From contig NC_045146.1 in the NCBI RefSeq assembly GCF_008831285.2, positions 5,778,972 to 5,842,971 of the forward strand: DNA of 64,000 nt. The letters are read 5' to 3'. A model generated the notes under the pieces. The model made no database searches. It was not told the DNA's origin and saw nothing but the letters and a program-made list of their open reading frames with translations. Numbering within the stretch: position 1 is the stretch's first letter; the number at the start of each line of letters is the position of its first letter. The position numbers were made by a program, and so were the translations under genes. This DNA comes from Nymphaea colorata. Lineage: Eukaryota; Streptophyta; Magnoliopsida; Nymphaeales; Nymphaeaceae. This document shows positions 48,701 through 60,700 of this stretch, one piece after another.

Positions 48701-51700
48701 AGCGAGTAGCACTGCTTGCTACAGCACTGTTTTTCCTTGGCATGGTAGATATGCGACTCATACTCTGTAAAAAATCTCGTTTTTCCTTTTGCCAGTCATC
48801 CTGTTGCACACTAGAGGCATCAGCATAGAAGATTCTGTAAGAAATGAAAGAATGTCCTTTTCTATGTGACACACAAGAAACAACTTCCTTGCAAAATTAC
48901 ATGGTTGCTTCTCATTTCCATTGCAAACATGAAAAATCCAGAAAACTAGCAACCCAATGTCATTCTTGTCAATTTCCCAAGAGTTCTTTTAAAAATTCTT
49001 TTTCTGGAGAAAATCTCATGAAGATCTTGGGAATTTGAAAAGAAACAAAAAGATAGAGGATAACAGAAAAGACATGAAATTACCAGTTATTTTCAGTTAA
49101 CAGAAAGAAATATAAAACTGCAACTTATTTAAGTTTTCCTTACAAAAACATTGATAAATTTTATAATGGTTTTTAAATTACAAAATGAACAAAAAGAGCA
49201 TAGACTTCAAATAAATATAAATGAAGGATTCTTTCCTATGAAGTTAATAATGAGATATGATAGAGTTACATTATTTGTTTATGGGTAAAATTTCAAAAAA
49301 TATCATGCACTAGTATTGACACTATTGTGTGAAGAATTTTTGGTAATAAAAATACCATATTTTGAAAATATGGTTGGCATTTGAGAGCCTGACCAAAAGA
49401 AAGGAAGATGTGAAAAATTGGATAACATTGACTCCAAGAGGAACTAGTGTAATCCTTTCATTCCTTTGTGTTGTCCACAAGAAGGTCCTGATAACCAAGC
49501 TTTAGGAAGATATAACAGAGGTGATAGTATAAGAATAGGGCAAAAAAAATCGAAGACAAGTCCGCAACTATAGGTGAATCAGAGTCCAAAGCTAACAGAA
49601 TCACTATCCAATTCTATTGAGGTGATTGTTTGACAAGACAACCATAATTGACAAGACAACCATAATTGACAAGACAACCATAAAACACTAATGGATAAAC
49701 AATTAGCAGAGCTTACTGAATAAAGATTGACACCACAGATAACATAGAACCCACAAAAGAGCATTCATTATAGGGGCAGGTGCTTCCCCTTGCACTGACC
49801 TTAGGTCAACAATCACAGACTGCAGTGAATCTTAACCAAAATTATGTGTTTGAAGATGGCTCCTATGCTGTTAAAGCAATAGGTGAAGCCCAGGTGATAA
49901 GTAGAGCTAGAGCTTAAGCATTCCTAGGCTGTACTAGGCTCTTTAAGCAACGAAAAATAAAATGAAGAAACTAATAAATTACAACAGTAAACGTTACTAT
50001 ACATAGTCACATGTATGAATACATAAATTAGACAGAGTCACATAAAGATGGTTAAAATAATAAAAAAAAAAAACAAACAAATACGCTGTCGCATTATGTT
50101 TTACATACGTACAGACTATGTTGTTAAAAGGACTAGGTACAGCTGCAGTTAGATGAGCCTAGAGTCTGGGCAGAACTAGGTGTGTTAGTGGATGCCGCCA
50201 AAAAAGGGAACCAATAAAATAATTAACTAAATTTATAGAAACCAAGCAATACTCAATGGGAGGCCTATAACTATCAACTTATAACAATAAAACAATTAAA
50301 ATGCACAATAGCAGAAACATTAAATATCTCAGAACTTGGCAAGAAACATAACTAAAAGTTTGAAGGAATAAATTTAATGAAGTTGAACAACTAAATTGAC
50401 AAGTTTTACAGCACACAAGAAAACTTATGTATCAATATTTTTCAATGTTGCAGAGTCTACAAAAGTTTACCATTTCCCAAATGCTAACTGCTAAATCTTT
50501 AATTCTAATTTGTAAAAATAAAATGCTAAAACAAAACATAAAACTACTAAACTAACTAAAAAAGAACATATAATCATAGTACATATCAACATTGCTTGCA
50601 GTATTTAATTGTGATAACCAAAAAAGTATAAAGAAGAGAGTACATATATATGTCAAAGTTAAAAATAATATAAAATATTCGAAGTATAATAGTATATGCA
50701 TTGTGGTTGTAACTGTAAGCTCCTTAACAATGAATGTGCATGAATAAACACAGACATTCAATGCAAAATCATCTGCAACAAAAAAGGTGAAAAAACTGCA
50801 TAAACTAGAAGAAAAAATTATACATCTCGAAAGAAGAAAAGGATAAGAATAAGAGAGAAAATTGAACAAAAATTTTAGGTTGCCAATCAAAAAAGCCTAG
50901 GCTATTGAGCAGCAAGGCGAGCCCAGGCATCTTAGGTGATATTCTAAGTGTTTTCAAATGGTAGGTCACTTAAAACCAACTAACCTAAGCGATCAACTAA
51001 GCCTGAGAATTCAAGCAAGCCTTTGACAACATAGATAGGTCTAAAGCTTACTACATCTAAACCTATATGTGATCCTTATTAGGTACCACAGTAACAATAG
51101 TTAATAGGTCACAATAGTATATGTTATGTAGAAAGGTAGAGAAGAGGGAGAAGAAGAGAATGTGAGGAAGAAGGAGAGAATAGGAAGCAGTCAAGAATCT
51201 GTCTGCTGCTCCTTTTTCTTTAGACTAAATAAGGATTAGGGTTCTGTTTAACCCTTTACATAAAGAGTCCAACAAAACTTTAAAAATTCAGAAAGCTACC
51301 TAATACTAAATTCCAAAATACAGAAAATTTCAAATCTCAAACCAGCACATTTCCTCAACACTCCCCCTCAAGCTGGAGCAGCACGTTTCCTCCACAATCC
51401 CCCTCAAGCTAGAGCATAGATGTCTATCATGCTCAGCTTGCTATAACACTTCATGAAATCGAATATAGGAAGAGCTTTGGTAAATATATCTCTAGGTTGG
51501 TCTTTTGAAACAATATATTCAATAGAAATAATTCATGTTTGAACCAAGTCTCTAATGTAATGACAATCAACATCAATATGCTTGGTCCATTCGTGGAAGA
51601 CCAGATTATTTGCTATATAAGTAGCCGCTATAACATTGCATTTTTATAGGCAATTCTATCTGAATTCCAAGACCTTCTAACATGGCTCTCACCCAAGTGA

Positions 51701-54700
51701 TTTCAGTGGTTGTTTGGGCCATGGCTTGATATTCTGACTTTGCACTAGATCGAGCAACAACAGCTTGCTTTTTACTTCTCCAAGAGACTAAGTTACCACC
51801 AACAAAGATATTGAATCCCGTAGTGGATTTTTGTCATCAATTGAACATGCATAATTTGCATCAGAATAAGCTTCTATCTGAAGTGAAGAGCTTCTTCTAA
51901 ATAATAGACCCTTTCCAGGAGAATGTTTTAGAAATTTCAATAATAACATAGTTGCATCCCAATGGGCTTTTTTTGGCTTATCCATAAACTGGCTTAGTTT
52001 TCCCACAGCAAAGGATATATCAGGTCTAATAATGGTTACATATAGTAGCTTTCCAATCAAAGACCGATATGATTTGCCATCAACAGATTCAGATTTATCA
52101 TCATATAAGTGAGTACGAGAATTCATAGGAATAGATGTCGGTTTAGTTCCAGTCATACTTGTTTCTTGTAGCAAATCAAGAACATATTTTCTTTGGAAAA
52201 GGACTAGACTTTCTTTACTTCTTGCTACTTCTATTCCCAAGAAATAACGTAGAGAGCCAAGATCTTTAGTAACAAAATGTTGTTGGAGATACTTCTTTGT
52301 GTCTTGTATTTCTTGTTCATTGTCACCAGTTAAAATAATGTCATCCACACATATCATCATAACAACCATACCTCTTGAGGTCATTTTTATGAACAATGAA
52401 TGATCTAAAGGCGATCTCTGAAACTCAAACTTAGACACAACATCACACAACTTCTGAAACCATGCTATGGGACTCTGTTTCAAACCATATATAGTCGTTT
52501 TTAACAAACATACCTTGGTACACTCCCCCTGTTTCTCAAAGCCAGGTGGTTGCTGCATATAAACCACTTCAAATAAATCCCCATACATAAAGGTATTTTT
52601 AACATCGAACGTGTTCCATCCATAATGAACTGCAACAAATATAATGAGTCGTATAGTGCCCAGACGTTTTCAAAGAAGTCAATACCATATGTCTATGTGT
52701 ACCCTTTTGCTACCAAGTGTGCCTTGTAGCGCTCAATTGTACCATCTGAGTTGTACTTGATAGTGAATACTCATTTCGAGTCGACAACATTTGCCCCAGA
52801 AGGGGGTTCAACAAGATCCCAAGTGTGACGAGATATTAGAGAATCCAAATCCTCCTTCATTTGTGAAATAGGAATGGATGTAGCTGACAAGGTATCAATA
52901 AATTTGCACATATGATCTCCCAAATGAGCTTTACTAACAAATTTAGAAAGAGGATGAATTGTGCATTCTCTGATCCCTTTACACAGTGCAATAGGTAATT
53001 CATCAGGAACAGAAGTATCAAGGGAACACTCAGGTATGTCATGTAATTCAGAAGTACTTATCTCTCGAGAGCAAGATGGTGCAGGGTCATTAGATAATGG
53101 ATTCTTTCTTGAATATGTGAGAAGAGGATCTTTAAACCATGGAATGGAGGGATTGGAACAGGTGAATGATGATGAAAAAGGAAGAGAATCAAGTAGAATA
53201 GAAGGAATTGGAAGTGGAACAGAAGGGGGCATCTTAGACGTTGGATATGAAGGACTTGCAGGAGAAAATGGAGACGACTCGAGAAAGGTTACATCGGCAC
53301 TGACAAACTCTCGATTAGATATAGGATCTAGGCATCGATACCCTTTTTTTATTTTTAGAGTATCCCATAAATACCATGAGATTTATAAAATTCAAGTAAA
53401 TGAGTAAATTGAACTCGAGAGCATTGTGAGTGAGAACAACCTTGACACAAGAATTAAATTGAATTTTTATTTCCAATATGAAAGATTTCAAAATACAAGG
53501 AACTTTAGTTTTGTCTTTCATCAAAAAAACTCAAGTGACATGAGAGAAATCATCAACAATGGATAGATAATAACGAAACTGGACAACCGATTTGGAACCC
53601 GACTAGGCTCCCAAACATCAACATGAACTAAATCAAATAGACTTTGGCTAGACTGACTTTTACTCAATGGAAAAGAAGTACGACTATGCTTGTCCAGTTG
53701 ACAAGCTTCACACTCGATAGACATTGTGAAAGAAATCTGAGGACATAGCATCCGAAGTTTATGGAAGGATGGATGACCCAATCTGAGATGCCACTGGAAA
53801 GCACTTGAAGATGAATCAACTAAGAATGACGTCTCCTTATCAAATGTATCCAAAAAGTAGATTTCATCTCTTATGGCCTCCACCAATCTTCCTCCCAGTC
53901 GATAGCTCCTAAAATACACAAGTACCCGGGTCAAAAATAACTCTGCAATTCATCTCTTTAGTTAGTTTGCTTACAGATAACAAATTCTTTGAGAATTCAG
54001 GAGTATATAGCACATTATGAACATGCAAAGATGGAGAGAGATAAACATCTCCATGTCCTTCTACTGGAGATAGTCTTCCATCTGCCAATCGAATATGCTG
54101 AGGGGAATTAAATTTTTGTGGGTTTGAAACTATACCGATAAACTGTGTGTTTGAAGTAGAACTAGATGAAGATGTCATAGTCGAAGAAGTGGATGAGTTA
54201 GGTTTACTCACTTTGTTCCAACACCTAGCCTCTAAGTGGCCAAGACGACCACAATATGTGCATTGAAGTCTTCCACGTCCTCCGGGACCCCGGCCTCTTC
54301 CTCTACCACGTGAAGAGTATAGTCCACTTCTTCCTCCTCCAAATGAGGCAAGGTCAGATGACTGTGAGTTGTTCGAGGATGGAGAAAGAGTAACAGCCAA
54401 CCTGTTTAGCCTATTGAAAGTCTCACCAAGATCAGGAAAATCTGAACCTGTAAGCATTTGAGCCTTGGTTGCAGAATAATCAAAAGATAGTCCAGCAAGA
54501 AATTTAACGACAATCATTTGCTCCATGTAAGATTTGAGACAATGCTTACAGGACGGTTTTAAGGAGTTCACATCTTCATAAGTGAACTTCAACTTTGTAA
54601 AGTATTCAGTTAAATTCATGTCACATTGCTGCATTTGTAACAATTCTTGCTGAACCTGTAAAATTTTGTTGATGTTCTTGTCTTGAGAGTACGTTTGCCG

Positions 54701-57700
54701 AAGAGAATTCCACGTATCTTTGGTTGTATTATAATAACAAAGCCCTGCTGCAATGTGGGGCTGAGTGCTATTCATAAGCCAAGCACTAATTATGTTGTTT
54801 TCTTCCTCCCACCGTGCGTATTTACTAATCTTTTCAACTGGTTCATCTTCTTCCAATATATATTTCTTTCCATGTCCAACGACTGACAACATGAAGGCTC
54901 TTGCCCATACATCATAGTTGGCTCCATCAAGTTTGATAGTAGATCCAAAAGAGAATGGATTTGAGAAAGCTTCGTACTCAACAGCAGCCTCTATTTGCTG
55001 ATTTCCAGATTCAATTCTATCAAGTTGTATAGATTTATTGGCAGCCATGCTAGAACCACGAAAATAGGTAAATATAAAAGCCCACAGTGGACAAAATATA
55101 GACTAACATGCACAAATTTCTGCAGCCACAATTCAACACCAACCTACGGTAGACTGAATATAGACTAACATGCACAGACTTACTGCTGCCAGATTTCAAG
55201 ACAAACCTGCTCCACTTTAACTATGAGAATCAACCATGCACCACACGGCCAAGCAGATCAGAATTTCTCTGTTCTGAATTTCTTCAACGGCATCAACTGA
55301 ATCAGATCTGATATATACTGTGACATTCAGATCTTGATCAACATCAACAGTTTGTCAACGACATCACTTGAGTTAGATCTAATACACTACGACATTCAGA
55401 TCTGAACGACGACAGCAACTTGTCAACTTGTCAACTGCATCAGATTTGGCTCTTCAGCAACATCACAACTTTGACAGCAATATAAGGGTGCAAATCACGT
55501 CTCTACATGTTGAACATGATCAGCCCCTTTCCACCAAACAATCTGATTGTTTTTTTTTTTTGGTAAGCAGCAAAAACTTTAGACATTCAACCTTATCTTG
55601 AATGAAGAAATGAGAAATGAGGGAAGTGGCGTGAAACCCTAGATGGCACAGTCCTAGGTCCGATGCTCTGATACCATGTTACGTAGAGAGGTAGAGAAGA
55701 GGGAGAAGAAGAGAACGTGAGGACGAAGGAGAGAATAGAAAGCAGTCAAGAATCTGTCAACTGCTCCTTTTTCTTTTGACTAAATAAGGATTACGGTTAT
55801 GTTTAACCCTTTACATAAAGAGTCCAACAAAACGTTAAAAATTTAGAAAGCTACCTAATACTAAATTCCAAAATACAGAAAACTTCAAATCCCAAACCAG
55901 CACGTTTCCTCAACAGTATATCAAGTATTTTGGATTATAGTCACATTTAACAGCAATATTTTCAAAATACTGCACTAGAATCCAATCACAAGTGAAACCA
56001 AAGAAGAGCAAGATATTGTGGTATGTCGAAAATGTCGCCCAAATAAAACACAAGTTAAAATATCGCAATATTCTTAAAGTTTTTCAAAAAACACATTTCT
56101 TTAACATAATTTAATTTCCTTGGGTTTTTTTGGGTAACTGTTTTGAATTTTTATCAATGATTTTGCGAGAAAATTAATGGAGAACTCATAATTTCATAAT
56201 TTACTATGTTCTTTATAGACAACATTTCTGGAGAAAAAAACAATTTTTCCAACTAAGGCTAGAGAAAAACCTTGCCAGAAATCCCAAGAACAAAAATATT
56301 TGTGACCATGTTTTGCATGTGTGAACCTGTGAACTAACAAGCCAAATTGAAGAGCGCTCTAGTATAACATAAAAAGGATAATAAGAATAAAAATGAAACA
56401 CCTTGCTTAGTATCTATACACATGAGTATTTGGTTTATTTTCTAAGCCACAGAAGCAAACTTCCTGCACTGTTGTACGTATCGTACGATACGAGCCTATA
56501 TCATACGATACGTATCGTATCAATTACGTTTTACGATACGATACACACCCCGTATCGTAAATGGGGGGTGTATCGACTAATTTTTAAAAAGAGGCACCCG
56601 ATGCCTCCTTTTTCACTTTTTCTTTAAAACGTCCGAGGGTTCTTCATTTGTAACGTGGGGATTGTGCGTCCAAGGGGGAAGATCATCAATTTTCACCGTG
56701 AAAACATCGATTTTCACTGTAAAATCGAAAGATTAAAGGGTCGATTTGTGCGTGGGTGGTTGATTTTCGTTGGGAGGAAAGGGGTTTTCTTCATTTCTTC
56801 TTCGTAAAGTATGAAATCTCATGTTTTTACCATATATTCATAATTTTTTACCGTACAATCGTAGATTGAAAGATTTTGAATGTTTTTCATTAAGTTTACC
56901 ATAGGATTTCGTCCTTTTTTTTTTTTAAGATATGGATCCTACATGGCAATAGTGCGAAAGGGTGAAGGAGAATAACCACTTGAAACTCAAATGTAGCTTT
57001 TGTGGGAATACATTTTCAGGAGGGATTAGTAGAATGAAATACCATTTGGCAGAGACCTCCAAAGATGTGTCTCCTTGTGTTGGAGGACCAAACAAACTTT
57101 GCCTTCATTTGTGTGTCAGCAATGTTTAGATATACTTCATGTTTTACGTCAAAAGAAGATACAAAAAGAAATTGAAGAGGCAGATGTAGGCTATAAGAAG
57201 CTTTTCGAAGAGAAGAGGAAGAAGCTTATGAATGTGATGATGAAGATGATAGCAGTCTAAGAACAGATTTGGAGACCACAAGAGGTAGAGATCGTAGAGG
57301 AAAAGGGATCATGTATGAAGGAGGTCGATCTGGCATAACGGGAAGGAAGAGAAGAGGCACAGCAGATATTAGGGCCAGGCGTGGTATGCGACCACCTTGT
57401 GGAAGAGTTCCTACTGGTAGGTCTAGTGTTGGTTCTATTAAGAGTTTTTTTCCTTCATATACTAGCCCAAGTGGTCAGCCGCAGATTCGTGTTGCTATAA
57501 CATCTAAAGATATGCTATATCAGGCACAAAAGATGGTAGGAAAATGGTTTTATGATGCATGTATTCCATTTAATGCAGCTAATTCTTTTCAATTCCAAAC
57601 CATGGCAGATGCAATTGCTTCTATAGGCCCCGGATTCAAAATGTCATCATATCATCAGTTGAGGGGCAAAATTCTTCAAGATACGGTCAAGGAAGTGTCT

Positions 57701-60700
57701 GAACATCGCGATGAGTTGAAATTATGTTGGAAGGAAACAGGTTGCTCCATTATGTCAGATGGATGGACTGATACAAGGTCAAGAACACTTGTAAATTTTC
57801 TTATTTATTGTCCTAAAGGTACAATGTTCTTGAAATCTCTTGACTTGTCTGATGTTCCTAAGACTGTTGAGATTTTGTTCAATGATTTTGATAATGTCGT
57901 AGAAGAAGTTGGACCTGCAAACATTGTACAGTTTATTACAGATAATGCTGCAAATTATAGAGCTGCAAGAGATTTGTTATTTCAAACATATAAAACATGT
58001 TTTTGGAGTCCATGTGCCACTCATTGTGTTAATCAAATGCTTCAAGATCTTAATGAGATGCATGATATGAAATCAGCCATTGACCAATGTCAAGAGGTAA
58101 CAAAATTTATCTATAATCATGCATATGTACTGAGTTTGATAAGAAAGTTTACAAAAGGAGTTGAATTAATACGACCTACACAAACTAGATTTGCCACAAA
58201 TGTATTGACTGTGCAGAGTGTGGTGAAGCAAAGAACTCCTTTGAGGCAGATGTTCGCTAGTGAAGAATGGGCTGCATATCCACATGCTCATAAAAGAAAT
58301 GCTTCTTTAGTTGTGGATATTGTATTCAATAACGCATTTATTTTGGGAATCATGTGTGAAGTTATTGAAGGTTTGTGTTCCATTAGTTAAAGTTCTCAGG
58401 TTAGCTGACAACGAGGATAAACCTTCCATAAGGTACTTATATGAGGTTATGGATAAAGCAAAAGAAGCACTTCGAGACAACTTGAAAGGAAAGAAAAAAT
58501 TATATATGCCCATATGGAAGATTATAGATAAAAGGTGGACTGGACAGCTTCATCAACCTCTTCATGCAGCAGCTTACTATCTAAATCCTGCAATTAGATT
58601 TTCTCCTACATTTAAGGACAGAGAAGTCTTAGGTGGTTTGTTGGATTGTATTAACGTGTTAGTGGCAGATTCTAGAGAACAAGATGTTGTGCACAATGAG
58701 TTGGATCTATATGATACTTGTTTTCGGAACATGGGACAACCTGTCGCCATTCAAGTCAGGACAACCATCCGTCTAGGTAAATACATAGAAATTTTTAATT
58801 TACTTTGCATTTGTTACATTTGATTTTTTTTAAACTTTCACATTGCTTTGTTATATTTTTGTTTAGATTTGTGGTGGAATAGGTATGGGTTTGATTGTTC
58901 AAACCTAGCACGTTTTGCAATCAAAGTCCTTAGCCAGACATGCAATGCTAGTGGATGCGAAAGAAACTAGAGTGTGTTCTAACATATCCATAGCAAAAAA
59001 AGGAATAGGCTCGAACATAAAAGGTTGAATGATGTTGTGCACAATGAGTTGGATCTATATGATACTTGTTTTCGGAACATGGGACAACCTGTCGCCATTC
59101 AAGTCAGGACAACCATCCGTCTAGGTAAATACATAGAAATTTTTAATTTACTTTGCATTTGTTACATTTGATTTTTTTTAAACTTTCACATTGATTTGTT
59201 ATATTTTTGTTTAGATTTGTGGTGGAATAGGTATGGGTTTGATTGTTCAAACCTAGCACGTTTTGCAATCAAAGTCCTTAGCCAGACATGCAATGCTAGT
59301 GGATGCGAAAGAAACTAGAGTGTGTTCTAACATATCCATAGCAAAAAAAGGAATAGGCTCGAACATAAAAGGTTGAATGACTTTGTTGTTCGATATAATA
59401 TGAGGTTGAAACAAAGGTAATATAGGCATATAGTTTAATGTTTACATTTTTGTACAATATATTTATATGAAATTATATATTAACAAGCTTTCTCTTATTT
59501 AACGTAGAGAATTAGAAAAATCATTAGCAAGGAAGCACACATCTCAGTTCGATCCTATCAGCTTGGAAAATTTTGACGATCTAGAGCCATGGATTGAGGA
59601 AGAACCAGCTACAATATTTGATGATGAAGATCTTGAATGCTTTAACCTTGAAGCTGAAGCAACAGAAGGCTTTGTTGAAGAAGGAGAGTCTGCTATGGGC
59701 ACTGCTGGTGTTGAATATGTTGGTGAGGATCTTCCAATTTTTGACGATGAAGATGAAGATGAAGATGATTATAAAGGATGAATCCTGATTGAGAGTCAAG
59801 TCAAGACTCAAGGGTGCTTTCATTTTATATGTATCGAATGACTTAAGAGTTATGAATCTATGGCTGTTGAACACTTGAATGTTTTATTACTTTATGGCTT
59901 ATGCTTTGTTGAATGCTATTGTTATGAATTTTGATGTCTATGAATGATGAACTATTGCACGCGCAAGTTTATAGCAATAATAAGTCTACCATTATCTCAA
60001 AATGTTTTCTATGAAGAATTTATTATTTTTAATTTTTTTCTGATTTTTTTATGAATTTTTCGATTTTTTTAAAAAAATTTCTGATTTATTAATAATTTTT
60101 TAAAAAAATTTACGATACGTTACGATACAGCGTATCTTAAAGCCCGACCGATACGGCTTACAATAAGCGTTTTACAACATTGACTTCCTGAAAAAAAAAT
60201 ACACACTATCCAAGATAATGATCAATAAAGTAAATTGAAAACTAATTCATCCAATCAATGACAAGTTGACTGTGGGAGCTGGTTCTTGTTTGAGGAACTT
60301 AATGACAAGCTTAGGGGGTTGAGAGATAGATGAAGGAGGAGATGGAATCGAGGATGAGTGAGGTAAGAACCTTGTGGGAGAATGCAAACCCAGTTTAGAA
60401 TTGGAAGTGGCAAGCACAAGGGCCTTGTGAGGAGGAAGAGGAAAGGTCCCTCTGTTGCCCTTCATCTCCGTTAATTTTGCAAAAAGGATGAAATGAATGA
60501 GTTGTGGAGAGACAATCAACCTGATGAAGCTTAGAGACACCAGAGAAGAAAGCAATTTGAGTTGTTTGTATCTTCTATGCGAAAGCACATCTATACACCT
60601 CTTGTGGCGTGTGTACCCTTGTAAACTTAGGCACTGAGCATATCATGTTAGTCTTTTGTTATGGCTGAATGACATTGATTAAATGATCTTAACTTTACTT

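Larger units (their letters stand above)
48801..51116. other. NUP93 14.8-kb intron, proximal part
   Basis: No gene. It contains three 18-bp repeats of TGACAAGACAACCATAAT (49,631-49,684) and a possible TIR element (50,116-51,034). Confidence 0.5.
51122..55915 (-). mobile_element. Ty1/Copia LTR retrotransposon (copy 2) in a NUP93 intron
   Basis: Two 239-bp LTRs with about 15 differences by eye, a primer-binding site, polypurine tract and perfect 5-bp target duplication GTATA (51,117-51,121 and 55,916-55,920). It lies in the same orientation as NUP93. Gag is open, but the protease active site and the integrase core have been deleted and RT is broken. It is therefore non-autonomous or dead. Confidence 0.93.
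56932..59781 (+). pseudogene. hAT transposase (BED zinc finger, DUF659, hAT C-terminal), disrupted
   Basis: Would cut and paste the element by its terminal repeats. From the ATG at 56,932: MDPTWQ, an in-frame TAG, then a BED finger with CSFCGNTFSGGISRMKYHL and a following Cys. A frameshift precedes the open core frame 57,269-58,390, which has the DUF659 motifs GCSIMSDGWTD and FITDNAANY (candidate catalytic Asp residues) and CATHCVNQML. Another one-base shift near 58,340-58,375 leads to VPLVKVLRLADNEDKPSI. Predicted introns 58,777-58,866 and 59,417-59,507 have GT-AG ends. The dimerisation motif GCERN is followed by two stops where Trp and Glu are usual. The last exon (59,508-59,781) ends in an acidic Asp/Glu tail. 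Inactive by inference. Confidence 0.85.
56467..60182 (+). mobile_element. 3.7-kb hAT transposon with transposase, GATACG family (parent type)
   Basis: Starts CACTGTTGTACGTATCG and ends GCGTTTTACAACATTG, with perfect 8-bp target duplication ACTTCCTG (56,459-56,466 and 60,183-60,190). Left subterminal region is packed with CGTATCGTACGATACG-type palindromes and the right with TACGATACG words. Encodes a BED-type zinc finger, a DUF659 transposase core and a hAT dimerisation domain, now disrupted. Opposite orientation to NUP93. Confidence 0.95.
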
